From Schistocerca nitens (Eukaryota; Arthropoda; Insecta; Orthoptera; Acrididae): a stretch of 64,000 nt of DNA. A program made the position numbers and the translations under genes. The DNA lies in NCBI RefSeq assembly GCF_023898315.1, contig NC_064617.1, positions 717,047,202 through 717,111,201 of the forward strand, read 5' to 3'. Of this stretch, positions 56,300-64,000 are shown piece after piece (within the stretch, counting starts at the first letter, position 1; each line of letters starts with the position of its first letter). The notes below the pieces were generated by a model. That model had not been told where the DNA came from and searched no databases. It saw only the letters and a list, made by a program, of their open reading frames with translations.

Positions 56300-56608
56300 T
56301 GTCATGAGTGGTAAAATACCAGTGGTTATAGGATTCAGAAAAGACCCTTTTTTAGGGTAGGGAGGACAGAAAGAAAGCAAATTTTAAGAGAGGTTAGAAC
56401 TGAGACAAACCTTCAGTTTGAGAAAGAAATCAAAAAACATAATTCCAGCTTATTACAATCAGCATAAACAGCCATTGGTTAAGAATTTTCAACTGTCAGC
56501 AGATATTTTAACTCCACCCAATTTTAACTCAGTCAATGTGAAATGTCAGCTATCTTTACTGCATCAAGATATTCGAGGACTGAGAAATAAAATTAATGAA
56601 TTAACTTA
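56300..56608 (+). pseudogene. LINE fragment covering an ORF1/ORF2 junction
   Basis: The end of an ORF1 (GFRKDPFLG, stop TAG at 56358) is followed by about 200 bases and the endonuclease start LLHQDIRGLRNKINEL (56540-56600). It resembles LINE-A (FHQNIRGLLNKLNKL). The junction has CCT TTT TTA GGG TAG. The frame shifts between the junction and the endonuclease block, consistent with decay. Confidence 0.65.
56348..56354 (+). other. Candidate -1 frameshift heptamer T TTT TTA (LINE fragment)
   Basis: Codons CCT TTT TTA GGG TAG in the presumed ORF1 frame, directly before the stop, as in LINE-I at 58377. Flanks are too decayed to test the downstream frame. Confidence 0.5.
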
Positions 56609-56728
56609 AGCAGATTCAGAAGGATGTAGGTTGCAGTGGGTACTGGGAGATGAAGGAGCTTGCACAGGATAGATTAGCATGGAGAGCTGCATCAAACCAG
56701 TCTCTGGACTGAAGACCACAACAACAAC
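56609..56728 (+). mobile_element. RTE LINE 3' end, severely 5' truncated
   Basis: About 120 bp matching the last part of LINE-D (GATGTAGGTTGCAGTGGGTA... GAAGACCACAACAACAACAA). Third copy of this 3' end in the window. Confidence 0.88.
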
Positions 56729-56787
56729 AATATTTCCTATATGTATGAATTTATTCAGATGTCTGGAATCTAAACCTAAACATAAGT
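56729..56787 (-). pseudogene. gypsy-C RT, short piece
   Basis: The minus strand reads LCLGLDSRHLNKFIHIGN, which continues the NNPLVVVAKHDGDARL piece at 61262-61320 when LINE-I is skipped. Confidence 0.88.
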
Positions 56788-57247
56788 GTGCTCCCTGCCG
56801 CCGTTGGATAAGCAGCTGCAGCAGCAAGTCGTATACTCCTAGCTCACTCATTTCTTACATAGTTTAATTCTTAATTTCTTTGAGTGTTTTTGGTACTTGC
56901 ATTGTTTGATACATAAATTTCGGGCGTATTATAGTATTTGAGAGTTGTAGCATCATGTTTTAGTACCTGAATAGTGTAAATTCGTGTAGTTGTTTGTCTT
57001 TTGTTTTTGTTTTGAACGGCCAGTGTCGGTTGGTCAGTCAGTGTGCTCCCTGCCGCCATTGGATAAGCAGCTGCAGCAGCAAGTCGTATTCTCCTAGCTC
57101 ACTCATTTCTTACATAGTTTAATTCTTAATTTCTTTGAGTGTTTTTGGTACTTGCATTGTTTGATACATAAATTTCGGGCGTATTATAGTATTTGCGAGT
57201 TGTAGCATCGCGTTTTAGTATCTGAATAGTGTAAAATCGCGTAGTCT
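56786..57247 (+). repeat. LINE-I 5' UTR tandem monomers (255-bp period)
   Basis: GTGTGCTCCCTGCCGCC starts at 56786 and 57041. About 207 bp of each unit match closely, differing by a few bases; the rest of unit 1 has no counterpart after unit 2. Tandem 5' monomers carry promoters in some LINEs. Confidence 0.9.
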
Positions 57248-57402
57248 CCTTCCGCTGCCGAGCAGTGTGTCAGCAGTGCGTTAGTAGCAGCATTACTGCA
57301 TTTACTAGGCAATCTTGTATTTTAATAACCGTTTAAATTTTGTCGATTTGTTTGCGCTCTCTGTAGATTAGTTCAGACGTTCTTTGCAAAACAGTTTTTA
57401 GC

Positions 57403-58389
57403 ATGGATAGGGACTGCAACTGCTGTGTTCGGATGCAGGCTGAGTTGGCATCCCTTCGCTCCCAGCTTCAGGCAGTGTTGGCTTCGGTCACACAGCTTGA
57501 GGCTGTTGCCAATGGGCATCACTGTGGGGGTCCGGATGGGGGTTTGTCGGGGACGGCCAGCTCATCCCACGCATCCCCCGATCGGACTAAGACTGTGGTT
57601 GCCCAGGATACTGCCCGCATTGAGGCTGATCCCTCACCTGTGGTAGAGTGGGAGGTAGTCTCAAGGTGTGGCAGGGGGCGAAAGACATTCCGGAGGGCTG
57701 AACGGAAGGCCTCTCCAGTTTGTCTGACGAACCGGTTTCAGGTTCTGTCTCAGGCTGATACTGATCTTCGGCCTGACATGGCTGCTTGTCCTGTTCCAGA
57801 GGTTGCCCCTCAGTCTGCAAGATCCGGGCGGTCGCAGAGGGTGGGCTTACTGGTAGTTGGGAGCTCCAACGTCAGGCGCGTAATGGGGCCCCTTAGAGAA
57901 ATGGCAGCAAGAGAGGGGAAGAAAACCAATGTGCACTCCGTGTGCATACCGGGGGGAGTCATTCCAGATGTGGAAATGGTCCTTCCGGATGCCATGAAGG
58001 GTACAGGGTGCACCCATCTGCAGGTGGTCGCTCATGTCGGCACCAATGATGTGTGTCGCTATGGATCGGAGGAAATCCTCTCTGGCTTCCGACGGCTATC
58101 TGATTTGGTGAAGACTGCCAGTCTCGCTAGCGGGATGAAAGCAGAGCTCACCATCTGCAGCATCGTCGACAGGACTGACTGCGGACCTTTGGTACAGAGC
58201 CGAGTGGAGGGTCTGAATCAGAGGCTGAGACGGTTCTGCGACCATGTGGGCTGCAGATTCCTCGACTTGCGCCATAGGGTGGTGGGGTTTCGGGTTCCGC
58301 TGGATAGGTCAGGAGTCCACTACACGCAGCAAGCGGCTACACGGGTAGCAGGGGTTGTGTGGCGTGGACTGGGCGGTTTTTTAGGTTAG
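57403..58389 (+). CDS. LINE-I ORF1 protein (328 aa): coiled coil plus SGNH/esterase-like domain
   Basis: The ATG at 57403 opens MDRDCNCCVRMQAELASLRS, with a CxxC and a short coiled coil (residues 10-40). The central part (50-140) is low-complexity and basic. Residues 147-325 form an SGNH-type domain: VGLLVVGSSNVRRVM (block I, Ser), VVAHVGTNDVCRYG (GTND, block III), ELTICSIVDRT, and SGVHYTQQAATRVA (block V with His). ORF1 proteins bind element RNA; the role of esterase-type domains is not settled. Ends GGT TTT TTA GGT TAG, with a slippery heptamer two codons before the stop. Confidence 0.93.
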   Translation: MDRDCNCCVRMQAELASLRSQLQAVLASVTQLEAVANGHHCGGPDGGLSGTASSSHASPDRTKTVVAQDTARIEADPSPVVEWEVVSRCGRGRKTFRRAERKASPVCLTNRFQVLSQADTDLRPDMAACPVPEVAPQSARSGRSQRVGLLVVGSSNVRRVMGPLREMAAREGKKTNVHSVCIPGGVIPDVEMVLPDAMKGTGCTHLQVVAHVGTNDVCRYGSEEILSGFRRLSDLVKTASLASGMKAELTICSIVDRTDCGPLVQSRVEGLNQRLRRFCDHVGCRFLDLRHRVVGFRVPLDRSGVHYTQQAATRVAGVVWRGLGGFLG

Positions 58390-61190
58390 ATGGCCTCGGG
58401 CAAGTACAGAAAGGGCAACAGCCTCAAAGGGTGCGGAGCAAAGTCAGGACATGCGGGGACCAAGCAGCAATCGGGATTGTAATTGTAAACTGTCGAAGCT
58501 GCGTTGGTAAAGTACCGGAACTTCAAGCGCTGATAGAAAGCACCGAAGCTGAAATCGTTATAGGTACAGAGAGCTGGCTTAAGCCAGAGATAAATTCTGC
58601 CAAAATTTTTACCGAGGTACAGACGGTGTTTAGGAAGGATAGATTGCATGCAACCGGTGGTGGAGTGTTTGTCGCTGTTAGTAGTAGTTTATCCTGTAGT
58701 GAAGTAGAAGTGGATAGTTCCTGTGAATTATTATGGGTGGAGGTTACACTCAACAACCGAGCTGGGTTAATAATTGGCTCCTTTTACCGACCTCCCGACT
58801 CAGCAGCGTTAGTGGCAGAACAACTGAGAGAAAATTTGGAATACATTTCGCATAAATTTCCTCAGCATGTTATAGTCTTAGGTGGAGATTTCAATTTACC
58901 AGATATAGACTGGGACACTCAGATGTTTAGGACGGGTGGTAGGGACAGAGCATCGAGTGACATTATACTGAGTGCACTATCCGAAAATTACCTTGAGCAA
59001 TTAAACAGAGAACCGACTCGTGGAGATAACATCTTGGACCTACTGATAACAAACAGACCCGAACTTTTCGACTCTGTAAGTGCAGAACAGGGAATCAGTG
59101 ATCATAAGGCCGTTGTAGCATCCCTGAATATGGAAGTTAATAGGAATATAAAAAAAGGGAGGAAGGTTTATCTGTTTAGCAAGAGTAATAGAAGGCAGAT
59201 TTCAGACCACCTAACAGATCAAAATGAAAATTTCTGTTCCGACACTGACAATGTTGAGTGTTTATGGAAAAAGTTCAAGGCAATCGTAAAATGCGTTTTA
59301 GACAGGTACGTGCCGAGTAAAACTGTGAGGGACGGGAAAAACCCACCGTGGTACAACAACAAAGTTAGGAAACTACTGCGAAAGCAAAGAGAGCTTCACT
59401 CCAAGTTTAAACGCAGCCAAAACCTCTCAGACAAACAGAAGCTAAGCGATGTCAAAGTTAGCGTAAGGAGGGCTATGCGAGAAGCGTTCAGTGAATTCGA
59501 AAGTAAAATTCTATGTACAGACTTGACAGAAAATCCTAGGAAGTTCTGGTCTTACGTTAAATCAGTAAGTGGCTCGAAACAGCATATCCAGACACTCCGG
59601 GATGATGATGGCATTGAAACAGAGGATGACACGCGTAAAGCTGAAATACTAAACACCTTTTTCCAAAGCTGTTTCACAGAGGAAGACCGCACTGCAGTTC
59701 CTTCTCTAAATCCTCGCACAAACGAAAAAATGGCTGACATCGTAATAAGTGTCCAAGGAATAGAAAAGCAACTGAACTCACTCAACAGAGGAAAGTCCAC
59801 TGGACCTGACGGGATACCAATTCGATTCTACACAGAGTACGCGAAAGAACTTTCCCCCCTTCTAACAGCCGTGTACCGCAAGTCTCTAGAGGAACGGAGG
59901 GTTCCAAATGATTGGAAAAGAGCACAGGTAGTCCCAGTCTTCAAGAAGGGTCGTCGAGCAGATGCGCAAAACTATAGACCTATATCTCTGACGTCGATCT
60001 GTTGTAGAATTTTAGAACATGTTTTTTGCTCGAGTATCATGTCGTTTTTGGAAACCCAGAATCTACTATGTAGGAATCAACATGGATTCCGGAAACAGCG
60101 ATCGTGTGAGACCCAACTCACGTTATTTGTTCATGAGACCCAGAAAATATTAGATACAGGCTCCCAGGTAGATGCTATTTTTCTTGACTTCCGGAAGGCG
60201 TTCGATACAGTTCCGCACTGTCGCCTGATAAACAAAGTAAGAGCCTACGGAATATCAGACCAGCTGTGTGGCTGGATTGAAGATTTTTTAGCAAACAGAA
60301 CACAGCATGTTGTTATCAATGGAGAGATGTCTACAGACGTTAAGGTAACCTCTGGCGTGCCACAGGGGAGTGTTATGGGACCATTGCTTTTCACAATATA
60401 TATAAATGACCTAGTAGATAGTGTCGGAAGTTCCATGCGGCTTTTCGCGGATGATGCTGTAGTATACAGAGAAGTTGCAGCATTAGAAAATTGTAGCGAA
60501 ATGCAGGAAGATCTGCAGTGGATAGGCACTTGGTGCAGGGAGTGGCAACTGTCCCTTAACATAGACAAATGTAATGTATTGCGAATACATAGAAAGAAGG
60601 ATCCTTTATTGTATGATTATATGATAGCGGAACAAACACTGGTAGCAGTTACTTCTGTAAAATATCTGGGAGTATGCGTGCGGAACGATTTGAAGTGGAA
60701 TGATCATATAAAATTAATTGTTGGTAAGGCGGGTACCAGGTTGAGATTCATTGGGAGAGTGCTTAGAAAATGTAGTCCAGCAACAAAGGAGGTGGCTTAC
60801 AAAACACTCGTTCGACCTATACTTGAGTATTGCTCATCAGTGTGGGATCCGTACCAGATCGGGTTGACGGAGGAGATAGAGAAGATCCAAAGAAGAGCGG
60901 CGCGTTTCGTCACAGGGTTATTTGGTAACCGTGATAGCGTTACGGAGATGTTTAATAAACTCAAGTGGCAGACTCTGCAAGAGAGGCGCTCTGCATCGCA
61001 GTGTATCTTGCTCGCCAGGTTTCGAGAGGATGCGTTTCTGGATGAGGTATCGAGTATATTCCTTCCCCCTACTTATACCTCCCGAGGAGATCACGAATGT
61101 AAAATTAGAGAGATTAGAGCACGCACGGAGGCTTTCAGACAGTCGTTCTTCCCGCGAACCATACGCGACTGGAACAGGAAAGGGAGGTAA
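58359..61190 (+). CDS. LINE-I ORF2 protein: APE-type endonuclease and reverse transcriptase
   Basis: Open for 943 codons from a GTG at 58359 within ORF1; the first ATG in this frame lies only after the GGDFNLPDIDW block, so translation probably enters by frameshift. Endonuclease (about 40-255): IVNCRSCVGKV (Asn), IGTESWL (Glu), GSFYRPP, LGGDFNLPDIDW, ISDHKAV. RT (about 460-760): VVPVFKKGRRADAQNYRPIS, NQHGFRKQRSCETQL, AIFLDFRKAFDTVPH (Asp 1), SGVPQGSVMGPLLFTIYIND, MRLFADDAVVY (catalytic FADD), LNIDKCNVLRI. C-terminal region to the stop near 61190. It nicks DNA and copies element RNA at the nick. Confidence 0.95.
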   Translation: MAWTGRFFRLDGLGQVQKGQQPQRVRSKVRTCGDQAAIGIVIVNCRSCVGKVPELQALIESTEAEIVIGTESWLKPEINSAKIFTEVQTVFRKDRLHATGGGVFVAVSSSLSCSEVEVDSSCELLWVEVTLNNRAGLIIGSFYRPPDSAALVAEQLRENLEYISHKFPQHVIVLGGDFNLPDIDWDTQMFRTGGRDRASSDIILSALSENYLEQLNREPTRGDNILDLLITNRPELFDSVSAEQGISDHKAVVASLNMEVNRNIKKGRKVYLFSKSNRRQISDHLTDQNENFCSDTDNVECLWKKFKAIVKCVLDRYVPSKTVRDGKNPPWYNNKVRKLLRKQRELHSKFKRSQNLSDKQKLSDVKVSVRRAMREAFSEFESKILCTDLTENPRKFWSYVKSVSGSKQHIQTLRDDDGIETEDDTRKAEILNTFFQSCFTEEDRTAVPSLNPRTNEKMADIVISVQGIEKQLNSLNRGKSTGPDGIPIRFYTEYAKELSPLLTAVYRKSLEERRVPNDWKRAQVVPVFKKGRRADAQNYRPISLTSICCRILEHVFCSSIMSFLETQNLLCRNQHGFRKQRSCETQLTLFVHETQKILDTGSQVDAIFLDFRKAFDTVPHCRLINKVRAYGISDQLCGWIEDFLANRTQHVVINGEMSTDVKVTSGVPQGSVMGPLLFTIYINDLVDSVGSSMRLFADDAVVYREVAALENCSEMQEDLQWIGTWCREWQLSLNIDKCNVLRIHRKKDPLLYDYMIAEQTLVAVTSVKYLGVCVRNDLKWNDHIKLIVGKAGTRLRFIGRVLRKCSPATKEVAYKTLVRPILEYCSSVWDPYQIGLTEEIEKIQRRAARFVTGLFGNRDSVTEMFNKLKWQTLQERRSASQCILLARFREDAFLDEVSSIFLPPTYTSRGDHECKIREIRARTEAFRQSFFPRTIRDWNRKGR
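58377..58383 (+). other. Candidate -1 frameshift heptamer T TTT TTA (LINE-I)
   Basis: Zero-frame codons GGT TTT TTA GGT TAG. Slipping one base back puts ribosomes in the ORF2 frame, which is open here and has no ATG until after the endonuclease core has begun. The ATG at 58390 directly after the stop is in the ORF1 frame and cannot start ORF2. No clear downstream stem was found by eye. Confidence 0.7.
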
Positions 61191-61267
61191 TGACAGTGGC
61201 ACGTAAAGTGCCCTCCGCCACACACCGTTGGGTGGCTTGCGGAGTATGAATGTAGATGTAGATAAGT

Positions 61268-61860
61268 CTAGCATCTCCATCATGTTTCGCCACAACTACT
61301 AAAGGATTGTTATAAACCACTGTTACTTCCCTCAGCTATATCATCTCTATCTTTCTGTCTTTTTCAATTTCTTTTCAACATCTGGCCTCCTCTCAATTGG
61401 TTTATTATATGTTATTGTAATAAAGTGGCTCATAGAGTTTTAGTTTTAGTACACTTTCTCAATTCTTTCATTACCTGGTATATCACTAGGTATGTCCCCA
61501 TATTTCAGTAATAAACCTTTTTGCTCCTTCCTTTGTCATCATTCAGCTATACAGTTTCAGATTCCTTTTTCCTTAAGAATTTTCATTAACACTTCTTCTT
61601 CTTCAGCTTCTAGTTCTCTATTATCTTTTACTACACGATTTCCCTCTTTCACAAATGGCAACTTATATTCTCACAAGCATCCTCCTTTCCCTTCCTTATA
61701 AATTTTGTTTTGATTTATAGTTCCCTTCTCGTCTGTCACACATTGTATTTTTTTCTTCCAGTCAAGAGCTCTATTAACTTTGTGTAACCAGTCTGTTCCC
61801 AAACTAAAATCTTCACTTAATTTTGGAATTATCAGACAACCACATTCAAATTCTACACCC
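61268..61860 (-). pseudogene. gypsy-C RT N-terminal piece and protease-RT linker
   Basis: VVYNNPLVVVAKHDGDARL near 61262-61320 is the RT finger block. Upstream on minus, frames are broken with traces collinear to gypsy-A. Confidence 0.7.
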
Positions 61861-61864
61861 TCAG

Positions 61865-62327
61865 TTATGTCAGTAATGTGTGATTTCGTACCACCTTGCT
61901 TTGTCTACCAGTAATCCCTCTAATCATGACCCCTACTATTGGCATTTCAGTACAATTCATATTGTGTCTAAATTCATTACTCAGAGTTTCTGATATTGCA
62001 GTTATTATGATGCCTGAACCAAGTAATGCTTTTCCTTTACACCACCCTATTTTTAAGTAAGAAAAAGGATTTCTTATCTCCTCATCTATAGTCACATCAG
62101 TGTCCTCATCTATAAAATCCTTTTCAACTTCACTGAATTCCATATCCTTGCTATTCTGAATACCTTTGTGCTTGCATCTAGCTAAGTTACTTACTTTCTT
62201 AGTCCAATTAATATTTAAACAAGGAACATTACTGCCATTCATACTATAATTATCATTCCAGAAGTTACCCAAAACCACAGTTAAATCTTCACTCCTCCAA
62301 TTCCACCAGTTAGGGTGAACTCTTTTG
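61865..62327 (-). pseudogene. gypsy-C protease region
   Basis: GWCKGKALLGSGIIITAISETL occupies the place of gypsy-A GKCLIDTGSEISGIS, so the catalytic Asp-Thr-Gly is replaced by Gly-Ser-Gly. CTEMPIVGVMIRGITGRQSK follows. A conserved Trp-rich upstream segment (HPNWWNWRSE) matches gypsy-A (CPEWWKKMRY). Confidence 0.8.
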
Positions 62328-62337
62328 GACAAAATGG

Positions 62338-62536
62338 TGCCAGCCGCAGTGGTCTAGCGGTTCTAGGCGCTCAGTCTGGAACCGCGTGACTGCTATGGTC
62401 GCAGATTCGAATCCTGCCTCAGGCACTGATGTGTGTGATGTCCTTAGGTTAGTTAGGTTTAAGTAGTTCTAAGTTCTAGGGGACTGATGACCACAGATGT
62501 TAAGTCCCATAGTGCTCAGAGCCATTTGAACCATTT
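62338..62536 (+). repeat. tRNA-derived SINE (type 2 head, shared body) with 10-bp TSD
   Basis: A box TGGTCTAGCGGTTCTAGGCG (62350-62369), B box AGATTCGAATCC (62403-62414), then the same body as the SINE at 17285. Perfect TSD GACAAAATGG at 62328-62337 and 62537-62546. Length 199 bp. A recent-looking insertion in gypsy-C. Confidence 0.95.
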
Positions 62537-62546
62537 GACAAAATGG

Positions 62547-63300
62547 CTAATTTTTGGCAAACTGAGTCACTAAGTTGCTGTTCCTAATATCCATCCAAAC
62601 TTTGTACAGAAAACTCATGTTACTAAGTACACAATCTGAAATGAAGATTGTTCAGACAACTTAGAAACAGATTTGTTCTGTACACTTTCTGTGACTAAAT
62701 TATGAGCATCATTTGACATTGTACCTGTGACAGAGCTGGACACGTCTTTTACATCACTTACATTTTTACTTTCCTCTGACAACTTAATAAATAACATAAA
62801 TTCTGCTTCTTCCTCATACAATGAATTATTCTTTAAACCAACAAAATAATCTACATCTTCATTTTAATTACTCTTAATTCTTCCCTCATCAAGAACATCG
62901 CTTACATTACAAATACTAGCTACATCTTCATCTACCACATGTTTATTACTCTGTTCATCCTCCGCTACTTAATCACTTCCAGAAGAGATCTCACAAATAT
63001 GTAACTGCCATCACCAGTTTCATTAAAAAAATTTCCCATAAGCATATTGTAAAAGTTTTCTAGTTCTCCTTCTTGTAGTTAATAATTAGGATTTTAAATT
63101 TTTATTTTACTCTTTTCACTAACCAGTCTTGTCAGAAATCACCCCAAAATTCTTAATCCACTTTAATTTTGTTAACTTGGTATGCCTATGTACTTACTCT
63201 CCTGCTGGGATAGGAGCTATTCTGGTTAGAATATCTGTCAGAATTATTGGCCCTGTATTAAACTCATTATTCTTCACTCTCATATTGTGTACATCCAACG
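62547..63300 (-). pseudogene. gypsy-C acidic gag-pol spacer
   Basis: A short open frame 62615-62821 and acidic, broken frames are in the position of the gypsy-A acidic spacer. No domain. Confidence 0.45.
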
Positions 63301-64000
63301 TTACAACAATTAGTTTACCTGTTTATTAAGTTCAACACCTTGACTGAAATGTTGAGGTGGATGCTGATTATTATTCCAGTTTCTGTTATTTCTTTCAGGT
63401 TCCCCATTATATTGTCTTCCCCTGTTACAAAAATCTTTTGGTGGACCCCTTTCTTGATTTTTGTAATTATTCTCATCATTTTGCCCATCCTCTTGTTTGA
63501 ATCCTGTCTGTTATTTCTTTCTAATGCCCTATCCACCTTATCTCCATATTTCAGAATTTGTTCAATTGATTGGCCAGGTGCTGTTGAACATTCCCAGGTA
63601 ACCTTCTGTGCGATGTATCAGATTGTGTCAAGTCATCAAAAGGTCGAATCAAACGAACAAGTTTCTTTAACTGATTTTCGCAGAATTCTTTCTTATCCCC
63701 TGTGTGTCCTCTGTAACTTGGCTCATCAAGCATTTCACTTTTAATTCTAGCTTGTTCCAACTCTAACCAAATTTTATGAAAGAAACTCTTTTCAGAAGCT
63801 TGATATTTTAAATCTTGTGTACAAGTTTGATGTGTCCAAGATAATTCCTCCCCACCCAAACATCATTTCACAAATTTATTTTAAGATTATCAGCATTGTC
63901 TGAAATGAAATCATCTTTGCAGTGTTGTAAGAAATCAAAAGAATGCAAACTACCATCACCAGGAAAACTTTTCAGTGGTGTGTTGTACAAAACATTACAA
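63301..64000 (-). pseudogene. gypsy-C gag, truncated by the window edge
   Basis: 63551-63859: ELEQARIKSEMLDEPSYRG, KKEFCENQLKKLVRLIRPFDDL and DTSHRRLPGNVQQHLA match gypsy-A gag (DLKQTRIKCEF, MKQFCKSELQKLIHLTKPLDDL, LKRRLPSAMQ). 63315-63536 is the basic Asn/Arg-rich tail. Frames are broken; the N-terminus lies beyond 64000. Confidence 0.82.

Larger units (their letters stand above)
56788..61261 (+). mobile_element. LINE-I: full-length esterase-ORF1 LINE, both ORFs intact
   Basis: Flanked by ATAAGT (56782-56787, 61262-61267) inside gypsy-C RT. Structure: two 5' UTR monomers of a 255-bp repeat, ORF1 (328 aa), overlapping ORF2 (943 aa), a short 3' UTR ending GAATGTAGATGTAGAT, no poly(A). This is the only complete LINE copy in the window with no visible lesion, and a candidate for recent or current activity. 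ORF1 esterase domain and short-repeat 3' end place it with CR1/L2-group elements (inference). Confidence 0.94.
28780..64000 (-). mobile_element. gypsy-C: host Ty3/gypsy element of the nest (discontinuous)
   Basis: Pieces of one gypsy element, of the same lineage as gypsy-A, run in order on the minus strand: gag (63300-64000), protease (61865-62332), RT (61262-61320, 56729-56787, 55360-55565, 54430-54520), RNase H (54140-54430, then 50336-50447), integrase (28780-30086). Skipping the insertions restores collinearity with gypsy-A. At the gypsy-B and LINE-I insertions the protein reading continues directly. About 60 residues are missing at the LINE-F junction. The 5' end lies beyond the window. 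Confidence 0.75.

Noticed and set aside
62338..62420. Functional tRNA gene at the SINE head
   Set aside because: Boxes A and B are present but no complete cloverleaf forms, and the shared SINE body and TSD identify a retroposon.
1..64000. CRISPR arrays, bacterial operons, prophage
   Set aside because: No spaced direct repeats, Shine-Dalgarno-led gene clusters or phage genes; all recognisable content is eukaryotic mobile DNA.

Overview
This window is a block of transposable-element DNA from a large, repeat-rich eukaryotic genome. No convincing host gene, rRNA, free-standing tRNA, operon or CRISPR array was found. The mixture (tRNA-headed SINEs, RTE and esterase-ORF1 LINEs, Ty3/gypsy and Ty1/copia LTR elements, mariner, Tc1 and PIF/Harbinger DNA transposons, a Penelope-like element) and the recognisable sequence of several families point to an insect. 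I infer an orthopteran of the locust/grasshopper type from familiarity with its SINE and RTE families; that is not proven here.

Layout. 0.3-4.2 kb: an esterase-ORF1 LINE on the minus strand, abutting a tRNA-like SINE head. 4.7-8.4 kb: a decayed gypsy element split by a mariner. 10.05 kb: a SINE with perfect target-site duplication (TSD). 10.8-12.25 kb: a PIF/Harbinger element with relics of a HARBI1-like transposase, including an intron, and a convergent MADF-like gene. 12.95-14.2 kb: the end of a Penelope-like element with GIY-YIG endonuclease. 16.9-20.9 kb: a gypsy element lacking PR and RT and carrying a SINE. 22.6-25.9 kb: a copia element split by a full-length Tc1-like transposon with an open transposase. 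26-28.4 kb: LINE relics and a 391-bp foldback element.

28.8-64 kb is essentially one nest. An old gypsy element on the minus strand (gypsy-C; gag at the right edge, integrase at 28.8-30.1 kb) was interrupted repeatedly. In its RNase H region it holds a LINE (LINE-F). LINE-F holds an RTE LINE (30589-49481). The RTE holds a Tc1-like element and a complete gypsy element (gypsy-A, 35201-49287). One LTR of gypsy-A holds a mariner which holds a younger RTE copy; the other LTR holds a second RTE-like LINE. This gives six levels. Further right, gypsy-C also holds a gypsy-B element (50452-54135), other relics, a SINE, and an intact 4.5-kb LINE (56788-61261) with both ORFs open. Most joins are supported by TSDs and by reading frames that become continuous when the insertion is skipped.

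The most interesting signal is at the ORF1/ORF2 junction of the esterase-type LINEs. Three divergent copies (near 3518, 56348 and 58377) carry the heptamer T TTT TTA in the ORF1 frame just before the ORF1 stop. In the two better preserved copies ORF2 lies in the -1 frame, and in the intact copy ORF2 has no usable ATG. This looks like a conserved -1 ribosomal frameshift signal in a LINE lineage.
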